Below are positions 17,605-27,019 of a stretch of DNA of 58,187 bases, piece by piece. The stretch is from JACPNE01 sp964444465 (GTDB taxonomy: Archaea; Nanobdellota; Nanobdellia; SCGC-AAA011-G17; JACPNG01): NCBI GenBank assembly GCA_964444465.1, contig CAYUGZ010000003.1, positions 1 through 58,187 on the forward strand, written 5' to 3'. Under the pieces are notes generated by a model that worked only from the letters and a program-made list of their open reading frames with translations, did not search any database and was not told the DNA's origin. The position numbers and the translations under genes were made by a program. Within the stretch, counting starts at the first letter, position 1. Each line of letters starts with the position of its first letter.

Positions 17605-17847
17605 CTATTTTAGATTTCAATTTTCAATTTATAAAGCTTACTATTTTTTTAATAAGATTTTTAGTATATTAAATTTTCTTTATAAACGTATGTTTTTATC
17701 AAATTTAATTTAAGGATAGAAGCCCTAATTCCTTAATATTTTGGGGTTTTAGCCATAGAAAAGCTTTTAAATCAAACATGATTTTTATTAATGTTCTTAG
17801 CAAAAATTAACTAAGAAAACAAACTAATTTAGTTAGAAATACTTAAA
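17605..17847. other. Divergent promoter region between rpoE operon and gyrB
   Basis: 243 nt. TATA-like AATTTATAAAGC sits near 17628 for the PIN gene (minus strand, read in complement). For gyrB, AGCTTTTAAATC (17762-17773) fits TATA/BRE, giving a leader of about 50-55 nt. Two palindromes follow immediately upstream of the gyrB ATG (described separately). Confidence 0.45.
17794..17834 (+). promoter_or_regulatory. Two adjacent palindromes in the gyrB leader
   Basis: TTCTTAG-10 nt-CTAAGAA (17794-17817) and AACTAA-T-TTAGTT (17822-17834) lie 14-54 nt before the gyrB ATG and after the likely TATA box. They could be RNA hairpins in the leader or a repressor site. gyrAB is often autoregulated by supercoiling; that link is inference. 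Confidence 0.4.
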
Positions 17848-19722
17848 ATGGATTATAAAGCAGATAGCATAACTGTATTGAAAAACTTACAAGCAGTAAG
17901 AGTGCGTCCAGGTATGTTTATAGGGGATACAGCTATTAGAGGATTACATCATATTGTCCAAGAAGCTATTGACAATAGTTTAGATGAAGTTTTAGCAGGA
18001 GTCTGTAATACAATTAAAGTTACATTACATAAAGATGGTTCTATAACAGTTGAAGATAATGGAAGGGGTATTCCAATAGATATTCATCCAGAAGAAAAAA
18101 AGCCAGCTCTAGAATTGATCATGACAACATTACATGCTGGTGGAAAATTTGATAATAAAACATACAAAGTATCTGGAGGGTTGCATGGAGTAGGGATTTC
18201 TGTTACAAATGCATTATCAAAATGGTTAGAAGTTAGGATAAAAAGAAATAATAATCTTTATCATCAAAAGTATGAAAAGGGAGTTAAAGTAAGTGAATTA
18301 ACAATCTTAGGAAATGCAGAAGGTACTGGAACTTCTATGACCTTTCTACCAGATGATGAAATTTTTGAAAATATAAATTTTGATTTTGAAATCTTAAATA
18401 AAAAATTAAAAGAACTAGCTTATTTAAATGCCGGGTTAAAAATAGAACTAATAAATGAAAAAGAAGATATAAAAAAAGAATATTTCTTTGATGGAGGAAT
18501 TATTTCTTTTGTAAAAGATTTAAACAAAAATAAAAATATATTATCAGAGCCTATTTATTTAAAAAAAGAGAATAATATAGACATAGAAATTGCAATGCAA
18601 TACAATGATTCTTATCAATCTAACATTTTTAGTTTTTGTAATAACATTAACACTGTTGAGGGTGGAACTCATGAAGAAGGATGGAGAACTGCATTAACAA
18701 GATCGATAAATGACTATATCAAAAAAAATGATTTAGGTGATGTAAAATTAACTGGGGATGATGTAAGAGAAGGTTTGGTAACAATCATTTCAGTAAAGAT
18801 TCCTAATCCTCAATTTGAAGGACAGACTAAAACTAAATTAGGTAATTCAAATGTTAAAGGTTTAGTAAGTTCTGCAATTTATGAACATTTAAAAACTTAT
18901 TTTGAAGAAAATCCTTCCATAGCTAAATCTATTTGTAATAAATCTATAAGTGCTGCTATGGCGAGAGAAGCAGCAAGAAAAGCAAGAGAATTAACAAGAA
19001 GAAAAGGGGCATTAGATTTTGGAAATCTCCCTGGGAAATTAGCAGATTGTCAAGAAAAAGATTCAAGTAAATGTGAGTTGTTTATTGTAGAAGGAGATTC
19101 TGCAGCAGGGACTGGAATAGCAGCTCGTGATAGAAAATTTCAAGCTATCCTTCCTATAAGAGGTAAGATTCTTAATGTAGAAAAAGCTAGGGTAGATAAA
19201 GTATTCAAAAATAATGAGTTATCTTCATTGATAACTGCCATTGGAACTAGTATTAAAGAAGAATTTGATTTGGAAAAATTAAGATATGGTAAAGTTGTTA
19301 TATTAACAGATGCGGATTCGGATGGAAATCACATTGCTACATTATTATTAACGTTTTTTTATAGATTTATGCCTGAATTAATCAAAAATGGACATTTATA
19401 TCTTGCTCAACCACCATTATATAGGGTAATAAAAAATAGAAAAAGCAATTTTATTAGAGATGATAAAGAATTAGATTTGTTATTAGAAAAGATTGGTAAA
19501 GACAATACTACAATTCTTAGATTTAAAGGATTAGGAGAGATGGATGATGATGAATTAAGAGATACCGTAATGAGTACTGAAAATAGAACTTTAAAACAAA
19601 TTACAATTGAAGATGCATTAGTAGCTGATGAGATGTTTAGAACATTAATGGGAGAAGAAGTAGAACTTAGAAGAGAATTTATTTCTAATTATGCTAAAGA
19701 AGTAAAAAATTTAGATATTTAA
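17848..19722 (+). CDS. gyrB: DNA gyrase subunit B
   Basis: ATPase subunit of type IIA topoisomerase. 624 residues, the compact bacterial form. The GHKL ATPase has EAIDNSLDEV, DNGRGIPI and GGLHGVGISVTNALS. TOPRIM has IVEGDSAAG and DADSDGNHIATLLL (usual DADVDGSHI). The C-terminal RFKGLGEMDDDEL is intact. Bacterial-type gyrase is known in several DPANN lineages and is thought to have been acquired from bacteria. It is followed by gyrA one base later. Confidence 0.97.
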   Translation: MDYKADSITVLKNLQAVRVRPGMFIGDTAIRGLHHIVQEAIDNSLDEVLAGVCNTIKVTLHKDGSITVEDNGRGIPIDIHPEEKKPALELIMTTLHAGGKFDNKTYKVSGGLHGVGISVTNALSKWLEVRIKRNNNLYHQKYEKGVKVSELTILGNAEGTGTSMTFLPDDEIFENINFDFEILNKKLKELAYLNAGLKIELINEKEDIKKEYFFDGGIISFVKDLNKNKNILSEPIYLKKENNIDIEIAMQYNDSYQSNIFSFCNNINTVEGGTHEEGWRTALTRSINDYIKKNDLGDVKLTGDDVREGLVTIISVKIPNPQFEGQTKTKLGNSNVKGLVSSAIYEHLKTYFEENPSIAKSICNKSISAAMAREAARKARELTRRKGALDFGNLPGKLADCQEKDSSKCELFIVEGDSAAGTGIAARDRKFQAILPIRGKILNVEKARVDKVFKNNELSSLITAIGTSIKEEFDLEKLRYGKVVILTDADSDGNHIATLLLTFFYRFMPELIKNGHLYLAQPPLYRVIKNRKSNFIRDDKELDLLLEKIGKDNTTILRFKGLGEMDDDELRDTVMSTENRTLKQITIEDALVADEMFRTLMGEEVELRREFISNYAKEVKNLDI

Positions 19723-19723
19723 G

Positions 19724-22111
19724 ATGGCAGAAAACATTCAAACAAAATTAATTGAAAATGAAATGAAAGAAGCATATGTAGATTATGCTATGTCTGTTAT
19801 AATTGGTAGAGCACTTCCTGATGTAAGAGATGGATTAAAACCAGTTCATAGAAGAATTTTATATTCTATGTTAAGAGATAATCTAAAACATGACAAACCA
19901 TTTAGAAAAAGTGCTACTACAGTTGGATCGGTTATAGGAAAGTTTCATCCTCATGGAGACCAAGCAGTATATGATTCTTTAGTTAGAATGGCTCAAGATT
20001 TTTCTTTAAGATACCCTTTAATAAGTGGACATGGAAATTTTGGAAGCACTGAATTTGAAGCAGCCGCATATAGATATACTGAAGCAAGATTATCAAGAAT
20101 AGCTGAAGAATTATTAGAAGATATCGATAAAGACACAATAGACTTTGTTCCTAATTTTGATAACAATACTAAAGAACCTACTGTTTTGCCTGGAAAATTA
20201 CCAAATCTATTGATTAATGGGTCCAGTGGAATTGCAGTAGGAATGACTACAAATATGCCTCCACATAACATAACAGAAGTTATAGATGCAACAATTGCTT
20301 TAGTAGATAATCAACATATGACAATAGATGAATTAATGAACCATATTAAAGGTCCAGATTTTCCTACTGGGGGAATTATTTTAGGGAAAAATGGAATTCT
20401 AGAAGCATATAAAACAGGAAGAGGAAAAATGATTATTAGAGGAAAAACAGAAATAAAAGATTCTAAAATTATCATAACTGAAATTCCTTATCAATTGAAC
20501 AAATCATACTTAATAGAAGATATAGCATATTTAGTTAAAGAAAAAAGAGTTGAAGGAATAAGTGATGTAAGGGATGAAAGTGATAAATCTGGGATGTCTA
20601 TAGTTGTAGAGACTAAGAAAGGATCCAATCCCGAATTAATATTAAATCAATTGTATAAATATACAAATTTACAAACAAGTTTTGGGATCATTAATATTGC
20701 TTTAATAGATAATCAACCTAAATTAATGAATTTAAAAGAAATAATAATACATTACATAGACCATAGAAAAAATGTTGTTACAAGAAGAACTAAATATGAA
20801 CTAGAAAAAGCAGAACAAAGATTACATTTATTAGAAGGATTAAAAATAGCATTAAATGACATTGATAAAGTTATAAATTTAATAAAACAAAGTAATGATC
20901 CTTCAACAGCAAAAAAATCTTTAATTTCTAATTTTGATCTAACAGAAATTCAATCTAATGCCATTTTAGAGATGAGACTACAAAGATTAACAAATTTAGA
21001 ACAGACTAAAATAAAAGATGAAATATTAACTCTTACAAATTTAATCAAAGAATTAAAAGGAATATTATCTTCAGGTGAAAGAGTTTCCTCAATAATAAAA
21101 GATGAATTAACAGATTTAAAAAATAAATATTCAGATGAAAGAAAAACACAAATAAATGATATAGAACAAATAATAGAAAATGAAGATTTGATAAAAGAAG
21201 AAGATATTGTTATAACAGTTACCCATTCAGGATACATAAAACAAACTCCTTTAGAATTGTATAAACAACAAAGAAGAGGAGGAAAAGGGATAAGAGCTAC
21301 AGCAACAAAAGAAGATGATGAAATACAAAATTTGTTTATAACAAGAAATCATAATTATTTATTATTCTTTACAAATAAAGGAAGGATACATTGGTTAAAA
21401 GCATTTATGGTTCCTCAATCAAATAGATATTCTAAAGGAAAAGCGATTGTTAATCTATTAAATTTAAAAGATGAAAAGATTAGTGCAATTTTACCTATAG
21501 AAAAATTTGATGATCAACATTATTTATTATTTGTTACAAAAAATGGATTGATTAAAAAAACTAGTTTAAAACAGTATAGCAAACCTAGAAAAGCTGGAAT
21601 TAATGCTATTAATTTAAAAGGAAATGATGAATTAATTCAAGTAAGATTAACTCCAGGGGTTTTAGAGTTTATAGTAGCTACAAAAAAAGGATTAGCTATG
21701 CGTTTTAATGAAAAAGATATTAGGTCTTCAGGGAGAAATTCATCTGGAGTTAGAGGTATCAGATTAATTGATGATGAAGTTATAGGGATTGAAGTTGGGT
21801 TGCCAAATGCTTCTTTATTAACTGTTACTGAAAATGGTTTTGGAAAAAGAACAAGTATAGATAACTATAGACTAATAAAAAGAGGAGGAAAAGGGGTTAG
21901 AAATATAATTTGTGATGAAAGAAATGGTAATGTTATAGGAATTAAAACAATAAAAGATGAAGATGAAGTTATGTTAATAAGTAAACAAGGAATCGTTATA
22001 AGGATTCCCGCTAAAGACATCTCTAAAGTAGGTAGAAACACTAAAGGTGTAAGATTAATGAGAATGAATGATGATAAAGTTATAAGTATAGCTAGAGTTG
22101 TTATTAATTAA
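19724..22111 (+). CDS. gyrA: DNA gyrase subunit A
   Basis: Cleavage/wrapping subunit, 795 residues. Active-site region AAAYRYTEARLSRIAEELL with the catalytic tyrosine in RYTEAR. The GyrA box QQRRGGKGIRA (near residue 513) marks a true gyrase able to introduce negative supercoils rather than topoisomerase IV. Further KRGGKGVRNI-type blades follow in the beta-pinwheel. It forms an operon with gyrB (1-nt gap). Confidence 0.97.
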   Translation: MAENIQTKLIENEMKEAYVDYAMSVIIGRALPDVRDGLKPVHRRILYSMLRDNLKHDKPFRKSATTVGSVIGKFHPHGDQAVYDSLVRMAQDFSLRYPLISGHGNFGSTEFEAAAYRYTEARLSRIAEELLEDIDKDTIDFVPNFDNNTKEPTVLPGKLPNLLINGSSGIAVGMTTNMPPHNITEVIDATIALVDNQHMTIDELMNHIKGPDFPTGGIILGKNGILEAYKTGRGKMIIRGKTEIKDSKIIITEIPYQLNKSYLIEDIAYLVKEKRVEGISDVRDESDKSGMSIVVETKKGSNPELILNQLYKYTNLQTSFGIINIALIDNQPKLMNLKEIIIHYIDHRKNVVTRRTKYELEKAEQRLHLLEGLKIALNDIDKVINLIKQSNDPSTAKKSLISNFDLTEIQSNAILEMRLQRLTNLEQTKIKDEILTLTNLIKELKGILSSGERVSSIIKDELTDLKNKYSDERKTQINDIEQIIENEDLIKEEDIVITVTHSGYIKQTPLELYKQQRRGGKGIRATATKEDDEIQNLFITRNHNYLLFFTNKGRIHWLKAFMVPQSNRYSKGKAIVNLLNLKDEKISAILPIEKFDDQHYLLFVTKNGLIKKTSLKQYSKPRKAGINAINLKGNDELIQVRLTPGVLEFIVATKKGLAMRFNEKDIRSSGRNSSGVRGIRLIDDEVIGIEVGLPNASLLTVTENGFGKRTSIDNYRLIKRGGKGVRNIICDERNGNVIGIKTIKDEDEVMLISKQGIVIRIPAKDISKVGRNTKGVRLMRMNDDKVISIARVVIN

Positions 22112-22114
22112 TAT

Positions 22115-23356
22115 TTATTTTATTATAGTTCCATAACCAATTAATCTAAATCTTGATCCCAATAATCTAGAGATAGTTATTCTATCTTTTTTATCTGCAC
22201 ACACTGGAACTTTTAATTTAATACTAATCTTATTTTTGCTAATATTGTTAACAACACCTACAGTTGCTGCTGAATTAACATTTAACATTAGAGTTTCTCC
22301 TTTTTTTATTGGGTCAACTATTAATTCATCTTTAGCCCCTACTACCCTATCTAATAAGTTTGGTTCTAAATCAAATTCATACCATATATCTGGAAGTTTT
22401 CCTTCTAACCCTACAACAGATCCAATTAATGAATCAGCTTTAACTATACTTGGATCTAATTTAGTTGACACTCCAATAGAACCTCCAGGTTTGATCTCTT
22501 TTACACTAGAATTTCCTGTTATCAATGATTTTATAGATGTAAACAAAGGTTGCCATGTTGTTTTTCCTTCCCTTTCTGTTCTTAGCCCAGGTCTAATCTC
22601 GATTTTATCATTAATTTTCAATTTTCCTTGTTTTAATGCGCCTCCTAAAACTCCTCCATCTAAATCATTTATTTCAGTTCCGGGTTTGTTTACATCAAAA
22701 CTTCTAGCAACAAACATTAATGGACTTTTTTTGTCATCTCTTTTTGGAGTAGGAAAATTTTCTTGTATAACTGTTATTAAAACATCAATATTTACATTTT
22801 GTTGGGCAGAAATTGGAATTATAGGTGCTTTTTCTGCAATAGTTCCTTTTACAAATGATTTAATTTGTTTGTAATTTTCTTCTGCTTCTTCTTCAGATAC
22901 TAAATCTATTTTATTTTGAACTATGATAATATTTTTTATTCCTATTATATTTAAAGCCATTAAATGTTCTTTTGTTTGTGGTTGAGGACAAGGTTCATTA
23001 GCTGCTATTAATAATAAAGCAGCATCCATTATAGCAGCTCCTGATAACATAGTAGCCATTAAAGTTTCGTGACCTGGAGCATCAATAAAAGAAATTTTTC
23101 TTACTAATTCAGCTTTAGTACTTTTAGGGATGTTTTGTTTTGTTTTATAAGGAAAATCTTTAGAATCTGTTTTATATATCTCAGTATCAGCATAACCTAA
23201 TCTTATGGTTATGCCTCTCTTTAACTCTTCACTATGGGTATCTGTAAATCTTCCAGTTAACCTACTAACTAAAGTAGTCTTTCCATGATCAACATGTCCT
23301 ATTAATCCTATGTTTAACTCAGGTTGTAAGGATTCTTCTTTCTTCTTTCTAGGCAT
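22115..23356 (-). CDS. eif2g: Translation initiation factor aIF2 gamma
   Basis: GTPase subunit of aIF2 that carries Met-tRNAi. 413 residues. G1 GLIGHVDHGKTT, switch I LKRGITIRLGYAD, G3 DAPGHETLMATM, G4 NKID, followed by the gamma-specific PTPKRD and RSFDVNKPGTEI signatures. The knuckle between G1 and G3 (TDSKDFPYKTKQNIPKSTK) has lost the zinc cysteines seen in many aIF2-gamma. It is tail-to-tail with gyrA, 3 nt apart. Confidence 0.96.
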   Translation of the reverse strand: MPRKKKEESLQPELNIGLIGHVDHGKTTLVSRLTGRFTDTHSEELKRGITIRLGYADTEIYKTDSKDFPYKTKQNIPKSTKAELVRKISFIDAPGHETLMATMLSGAAIMDAALLLIAANEPCPQPQTKEHLMALNIIGIKNIIIVQNKIDLVSEEEAEENYKQIKSFVKGTIAEKAPIIPISAQQNVNIDVLITVIQENFPTPKRDDKKSPLMFVARSFDVNKPGTEINDLDGGVLGGALKQGKLKINDKIEIRPGLRTEREGKTTWQPLFTSIKSLITGNSSVKEIKPGGSIGVSTKLDPSIVKADSLIGSVVGLEGKLPDIWYEFDLEPNLLDRVVGAKDELIVDPIKKGETLMLNVNSAATVGVVNNISKNKISIKLKVPVCADKKDRITISRLLGSRFRLIGYGTIIK

Positions 23357-23410
23357 AATACTTTATAATAAGTTTAATTTTTAAGCTTTTTGTATTATTT
23401 AAAATTAGAA

Positions 23411-23725
23411 TTATTTCTTTTCAAATCTATCTTTATCTCTTCCATAACATTTATCCATTACTTTTTTGAAAGATTCATCTAAACTAATCTTTTTAGAATT
23501 GGCCAAACAACATAATGTAAAGATAATATCTGCCACCTCCATTCCTAATTCTTTAGTTTCTTCTTCTGATTTTTTCTTTTTAGGGCCATGGATATGATTT
23601 ATTTCTCTAGCTAATTCTCCAATTTCTTCAATTAACCTAGCTAGAATTTCATGTGGTTGCCAATAAGGAATTTTATATTGACTAGTCCAATCATCAACTT
23701 GTTTTTGTACATCATTTAATGTCAT
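23411..23725 (-). CDS. MazG-like nucleotide pyrophosphohydrolase
   Basis: 104 residues, all helical. The metal-binding EExxE and ExxD signatures appear as LIEEIGELAREI and LGMEVADIIFTLCCLAN. Members hydrolyse (d)NTPs to NMP and are housekeeping or stress enzymes. It stands alone between aIF2-gamma and an unknown gene. Whether it works with the RelA/SpoT-like locus cannot be told. Confidence 0.85.
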   Translation of the reverse strand: MTLNDVQKQVDDWTSQYKIPYWQPHEILARLIEEIGELAREINHIHGPKKKKSEEETKELGMEVADIIFTLCCLANSKKISLDESFKKVMDKCYGRDKDRFEKK

Positions 23726-23763
23726 GTTAAATTCAATTCTTCTTTTATTATAAATTTTATTGT

Positions 23764-24081
23764 CTAAGAGTATTCAGGATCTAATCCTACCATAATTCTA
23801 CTATGTTCTTCTATAAATTCTACATCACTTAACCTAAAATATTCTTTTTTTCTATTTCCATTTGGGTTTCTTAAAGGATTCTCTTTAGAATCTTCTCTAT
23901 ATTGCCAACAAGCCATCTCTCTATCACATAATATATCTAAACGCCAATTTATACTTCCATGAATTAATTCTTTATCTTCTTCCTTAATCTTGCCTAATAA
24001 TTCTTCTCCAATCTCTTCTACAATTTTACCTTTTTTAGGGTGTAATAGCTTATAGATATCTATACATTTTATTTCAGTCAT
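23764..24081 (-). CDS. Unknown soluble protein
   Basis: 105 residues: MTEIKCIDIYKLLHPKKGKI at the start and an Arg/Trp-rich centre (NWRLDILCDREMACWQYRED). No motif recognised. TATA-like TTATTTATTT lies about 30-40 nt upstream. It is probably a single gene. Confidence 0.55.
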   Translation of the reverse strand: MTEIKCIDIYKLLHPKKGKIVEEIGEELLGKIKEEDKELIHGSINWRLDILCDREMACWQYREDSKENPLRNPNGNRKKEYFRLSDVEFIEEHSRIMVGLDPEYS

Positions 24082-24127
24082 ATATTTAGTTAGTAAAGAA
24101 ATTAATAAAATTATTTATTTAAAATTT

Positions 24128-24448
24128 TTAAAATAATTTTTTAAGTAAAGGGACTTTTTGTCTACCATTAAGAATTAATTGACTTCCTTTTCTAACAACA
24201 TCAATATGAACTAAATTGTTTATAACTAAATCATTTCCAGCCAATAAATAGTTAACTCTAAAGTTATCTAAGTTAACTTTGTCAACTTTTTTATATTCTA
24301 ATATTTGTTTTGGTGCTTTAGTCTTTAAATGAGGATCATTAAGATCATATAAAGCAATGAAACAAGGTCTAAGCATGTCATCTCTATCTTTAGCTTTTTT
24401 ATCTCTCTTCATTCTCCCTATGATTATACTTTTAACTTTGTGTTTCAT
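24128..24448 (-). CDS. Unknown basic protein at end of aIF5B-eS6 operon
   Basis: 106 residues, basic at the N-terminus (MKHKVKSIIIGRMKRDKKAK). The ATG overlaps the last 17 nt of eS6, so it is translated from the aIF5B-eS6 message. That company suggests a translation or ribosome role, but I do not recognise the family. Confidence 0.65.
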   Translation of the reverse strand: MKHKVKSIIIGRMKRDKKAKDRDDMLRPCFIALYDLNDPHLKTKAPKQILEYKKVDKVNLDNFRVNYLLAGNDLVINNLVHIDVVRKGSQLILNGRQKVPLLKKLF

Positions 24449-24839
24449 TTTTCTCTTCCTTCTCTTCCTTAAGTTTAAACACTTCTTCTAATTTTTTTTG
24501 GCCTTGTTTTGTAATTTTTAAATTTATTTGTTTTATAGATGAATTAATAATAGATCCTCTTATTGTTTTTCTTTTTCTCATACCCTTCCTCTTAGAATTA
24601 ATTCCTACACCTTTAGCTAATAATGCTTTTTTTGTAGCACTGCTCTCAAAGTCTTTTCTCATTGGAATCCCTGTTTTATTTGAACCACCAGTTATCTCTA
24701 ATTCATATCCATCTAATCCAAGAGGATTTCCTTGTAGTTTTTCTCCTATTTTCTTATTATCAAATATATCTAGGTTAATAGCTTTAGAATAACTTTTTCC
24801 TGTTTTAGGATCATTAATAACTAATTTAAATTCTGACAT
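24432..24839 (-). CDS. rps6e: Ribosomal protein eS6
   Basis: 135 residues, archaeal length. Starts MSEFKLVINDPKTGKSYSKA, then GYELEITGGSNKTGIPMRKD and the basic KRKGMRKRKTIRGSII. The C-terminal Lys/Glu-rich end is short. It lies one base after aIF5B, the usual archaeal eS6-IF2 neighbourhood. Confidence 0.94.
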   Translation of the reverse strand: MSEFKLVINDPKTGKSYSKAINLDIFDNKKIGEKLQGNPLGLDGYELEITGGSNKTGIPMRKDFESSATKKALLAKGVGINSKRKGMRKRKTIRGSIINSSIKQINLKITKQGQKKLEEVFKLKEEKEEKNETQS

Positions 24840-24840
24840 T

Positions 24841-26556
24841 TTATATTCCCCAAAGTTGGTTATCTTTTCTCTTGATTTGTGCTATTTCTTTCATTAAATC
24901 GATTTCAGCCCTATTTAAATATTTTGTTAATTTTTTTAACTCAACAAAGTCTTTTTCGGGTATGTCTGAATATAATATATCCTCTTCCATTATTTGTCTA
25001 CCTACAATAACTTTAGGCAAAGATATAGCTACTTGTTTTCCAGAACTTACTTCATTAACATTCTCTTTTTCATGCTGAATACTCTTAACTATAGCTACTT
25101 GTTTACCCTCTTTCATTAATGGAGTGTTAGTTTTTAGTATTCCTATTAATACATCTGCCCCAATAATAGCAGGATTGCTTTGTCTAAACACATAACCTTG
25201 CATTAATTTTAATTTACAAGGTCTAACTAAATTTTCTAATTCTTTAGCTTCTAATGATTTTCTTGCTTTTTCTATCCATGATTCAAAATCATCTATTATC
25301 TTATAGATAACATCACTATGTATAATTTTTACATCAGACTTTAAATCATGTTTAACATTAAATGCCAATATAACTTTGTTTAATGGATCTTTTTCAGCTG
25401 TAGCATCAGATACATCTTTTTTTGATATATTCCCTATAGATGCTCTTTTTATCTTAACATCTCTAGATCTTAATAAAGAAACTAATGCCTCTAATGATCC
25501 TAATGAATCTGCTTTTAATACAATTCCTTCTTTATCCGTCTCAATTAAAACTTCTTGGATTTCTTTTTGGATTTCTTTTTTTATAGTTGAATAATTTTTA
25601 TCAGTTACAACTCTTATAGGCATTCCTGCAATTGAATCTCCTAAATTTGGTGCAAAGATTTTAACAGCAGAAGCAGCACTTACCTCTTTAATTTGTTTTA
25701 ATTTATTTTTTTCTGTAATAAATAAAGATCTTATTTTAGTTTCTATAGGCTTATCTACATCCCCAATGATTATTTGATCATTTATTTTTAACAATCCATC
25801 ATAGATTACTACATCTATTGTAGTTCCTAATCCTTTCTCATCTTTTACCTCTAAAATAGTTCCTTTAGCACTTCCTTTTACTTCAGATTTTAAGGAATCT
25901 TCTAAATATTTTTGTGCCAATCCAGTTATGACCATTAACAATTCTGGCAATCCTTCAGTTGTCTTAGCGGAACAAGGAATCATTGCTATTTGTTTAGTAT
26001 AATCTTCAATTCTATCAAATCTTTCTGTTTTTATATCTAGATTATACAACTCTCCTAATATCTCATATAGTCTATTGTCTAATTTTTCTTTTGTTGTATC
26101 TGATTGAGAATTAATATTTTGAATTAAAAATGTTTTTTTAGATTGCCATCCAGGAATCTTATCAACTTTATTTAAAGCAATAACAAAAGGAGTCTTATAC
26201 TGTTTTAAAATTTCAATAGCCTCTAATGTTTGGGGCTTCAACCCTTCATTAATATCTATAACTAATATTGCTATATCTGCTAAATTTCCCCCTCTTTTTC
26301 TTAAGTTTGTAAAAGCTTCATGTCCTGGAGTATCAATCATCAACAATCCAGGAATGTTTAATTTTAAGTTTAGTTGATCTAATAATGTTCCACATATCTT
26401 TCTTATGTTCTCAAAGGGAACGTCAACAGCAGAAATTTTTTGGGTTATCAAACCAGCTTCATGTTTAGTTATAGAGATCTCTCTAATCCTTTCTATTATA
26501 CTTGATTTACCATGATCTACATGGCCAACTAATACAATTATAGGCTGCCTTATCAT
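24841..26556 (-). CDS. infB: Translation initiation factor aIF5B (IF2-like)
   Basis: Subunit-joining GTPase, 571 residues, close to the archaeal norm. G1 LVGHVDHGKSS, G3 DTPGHEAF, G4 NKVD, G5 PCSAKTTEGLPELL. Domains II-IV follow (VKGSAKGTILEVKDEKGLG; KADSLGSLEALVSLL). The N-terminal extension seen in eukaryotes is absent. It is the first gene of the eS6 operon. Confidence 0.96.
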   Translation of the reverse strand: MIRQPIIVLVGHVDHGKSSIIERIREISITKHEAGLITQKISAVDVPFENIRKICGTLLDQLNLKLNIPGLLMIDTPGHEAFTNLRKRGGNLADIAILVIDINEGLKPQTLEAIEILKQYKTPFVIALNKVDKIPGWQSKKTFLIQNINSQSDTTKEKLDNRLYEILGELYNLDIKTERFDRIEDYTKQIAMIPCSAKTTEGLPELLMVITGLAQKYLEDSLKSEVKGSAKGTILEVKDEKGLGTTIDVVIYDGLLKINDQIIIGDVDKPIETKIRSLFITEKNKLKQIKEVSAASAVKIFAPNLGDSIAGMPIRVVTDKNYSTIKKEIQKEIQEVLIETDKEGIVLKADSLGSLEALVSLLRSRDVKIKRASIGNISKKDVSDATAEKDPLNKVILAFNVKHDLKSDVKIIHSDVIYKIIDDFESWIEKARKSLEAKELENLVRPCKLKLMQGYVFRQSNPAIIGADVLIGILKTNTPLMKEGKQVAIVKSIQHEKENVNEVSSGKQVAISLPKVIVGRQIMEEDILYSDIPEKDFVELKKLTKYLNRAEIDLMKEIAQIKRKDNQLWGI

Positions 26557-26632
26557 TTTTTATAGATCTCATTTTAACTTTAAAAATCATTCGTTTAGAT
26601 AGTTATTTAAATATATTTAAATGTGTCTTGAA

Positions 26633-26956
26633 ATGACATGGAGATATAAATTATTTGGAATACCAGGAGATGTTGATGAATTCTTAGATAAAATTAAAGA
26701 AATAAAAGAACCAGTAACTATGAAATTAGATCTCTCTCCTTATCCACTTGAAAAAGGATTTAGTGAATGTGAAGAAGTAATAGGAACCATCCATTTATCT
26801 TGTAGGAAGATTACTTATTCACCTAATATAATTAGTTCAACTAACCATTCCTTGGGGGAATATCTATTGATACAAGCTGCTAATGAATTAGAAGATGAAT
26901 TGGTAGGAAAAGGTGTTGAATTAGAAGTTTTCAAAGATATATTTACTCTCTCTTAA
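26633..26956 (+). CDS. Unknown small protein
   Basis: 107 residues from the ATG at 26633 (MTWRYKLFGIPGDVDEFL). An ATG at 26621 also opens this frame, but it touches the TATA-like TTATTTAAATATATTTAA (26603-26620). The second ATG lies about 25 nt after that box and suits a leaderless start better. Alpha/beta composition, one possible CxxC-less Cys pair. Not recognised. Confidence 0.55.
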   Translation: MTWRYKLFGIPGDVDEFLDKIKEIKEPVTMKLDLSPYPLEKGFSECEEVIGTIHLSCRKITYSPNIISSTNHSLGEYLLIQAANELEDELVGKGVELEVFKDIFTLS

Positions 26957-27019
26957 ATAAAATTAATTTTTATAACCCTTCAAAGTTAAATTTAAATAAG
27001 AGAATTATCTCTTTAAATC

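Noticed and set aside
22236..22874. 212-codon plus-strand frame inside aIF2-gamma
   Set aside because: It is antisense to a certain gene; low codon bias of A+T-rich DNA often leaves such long mirror frames.
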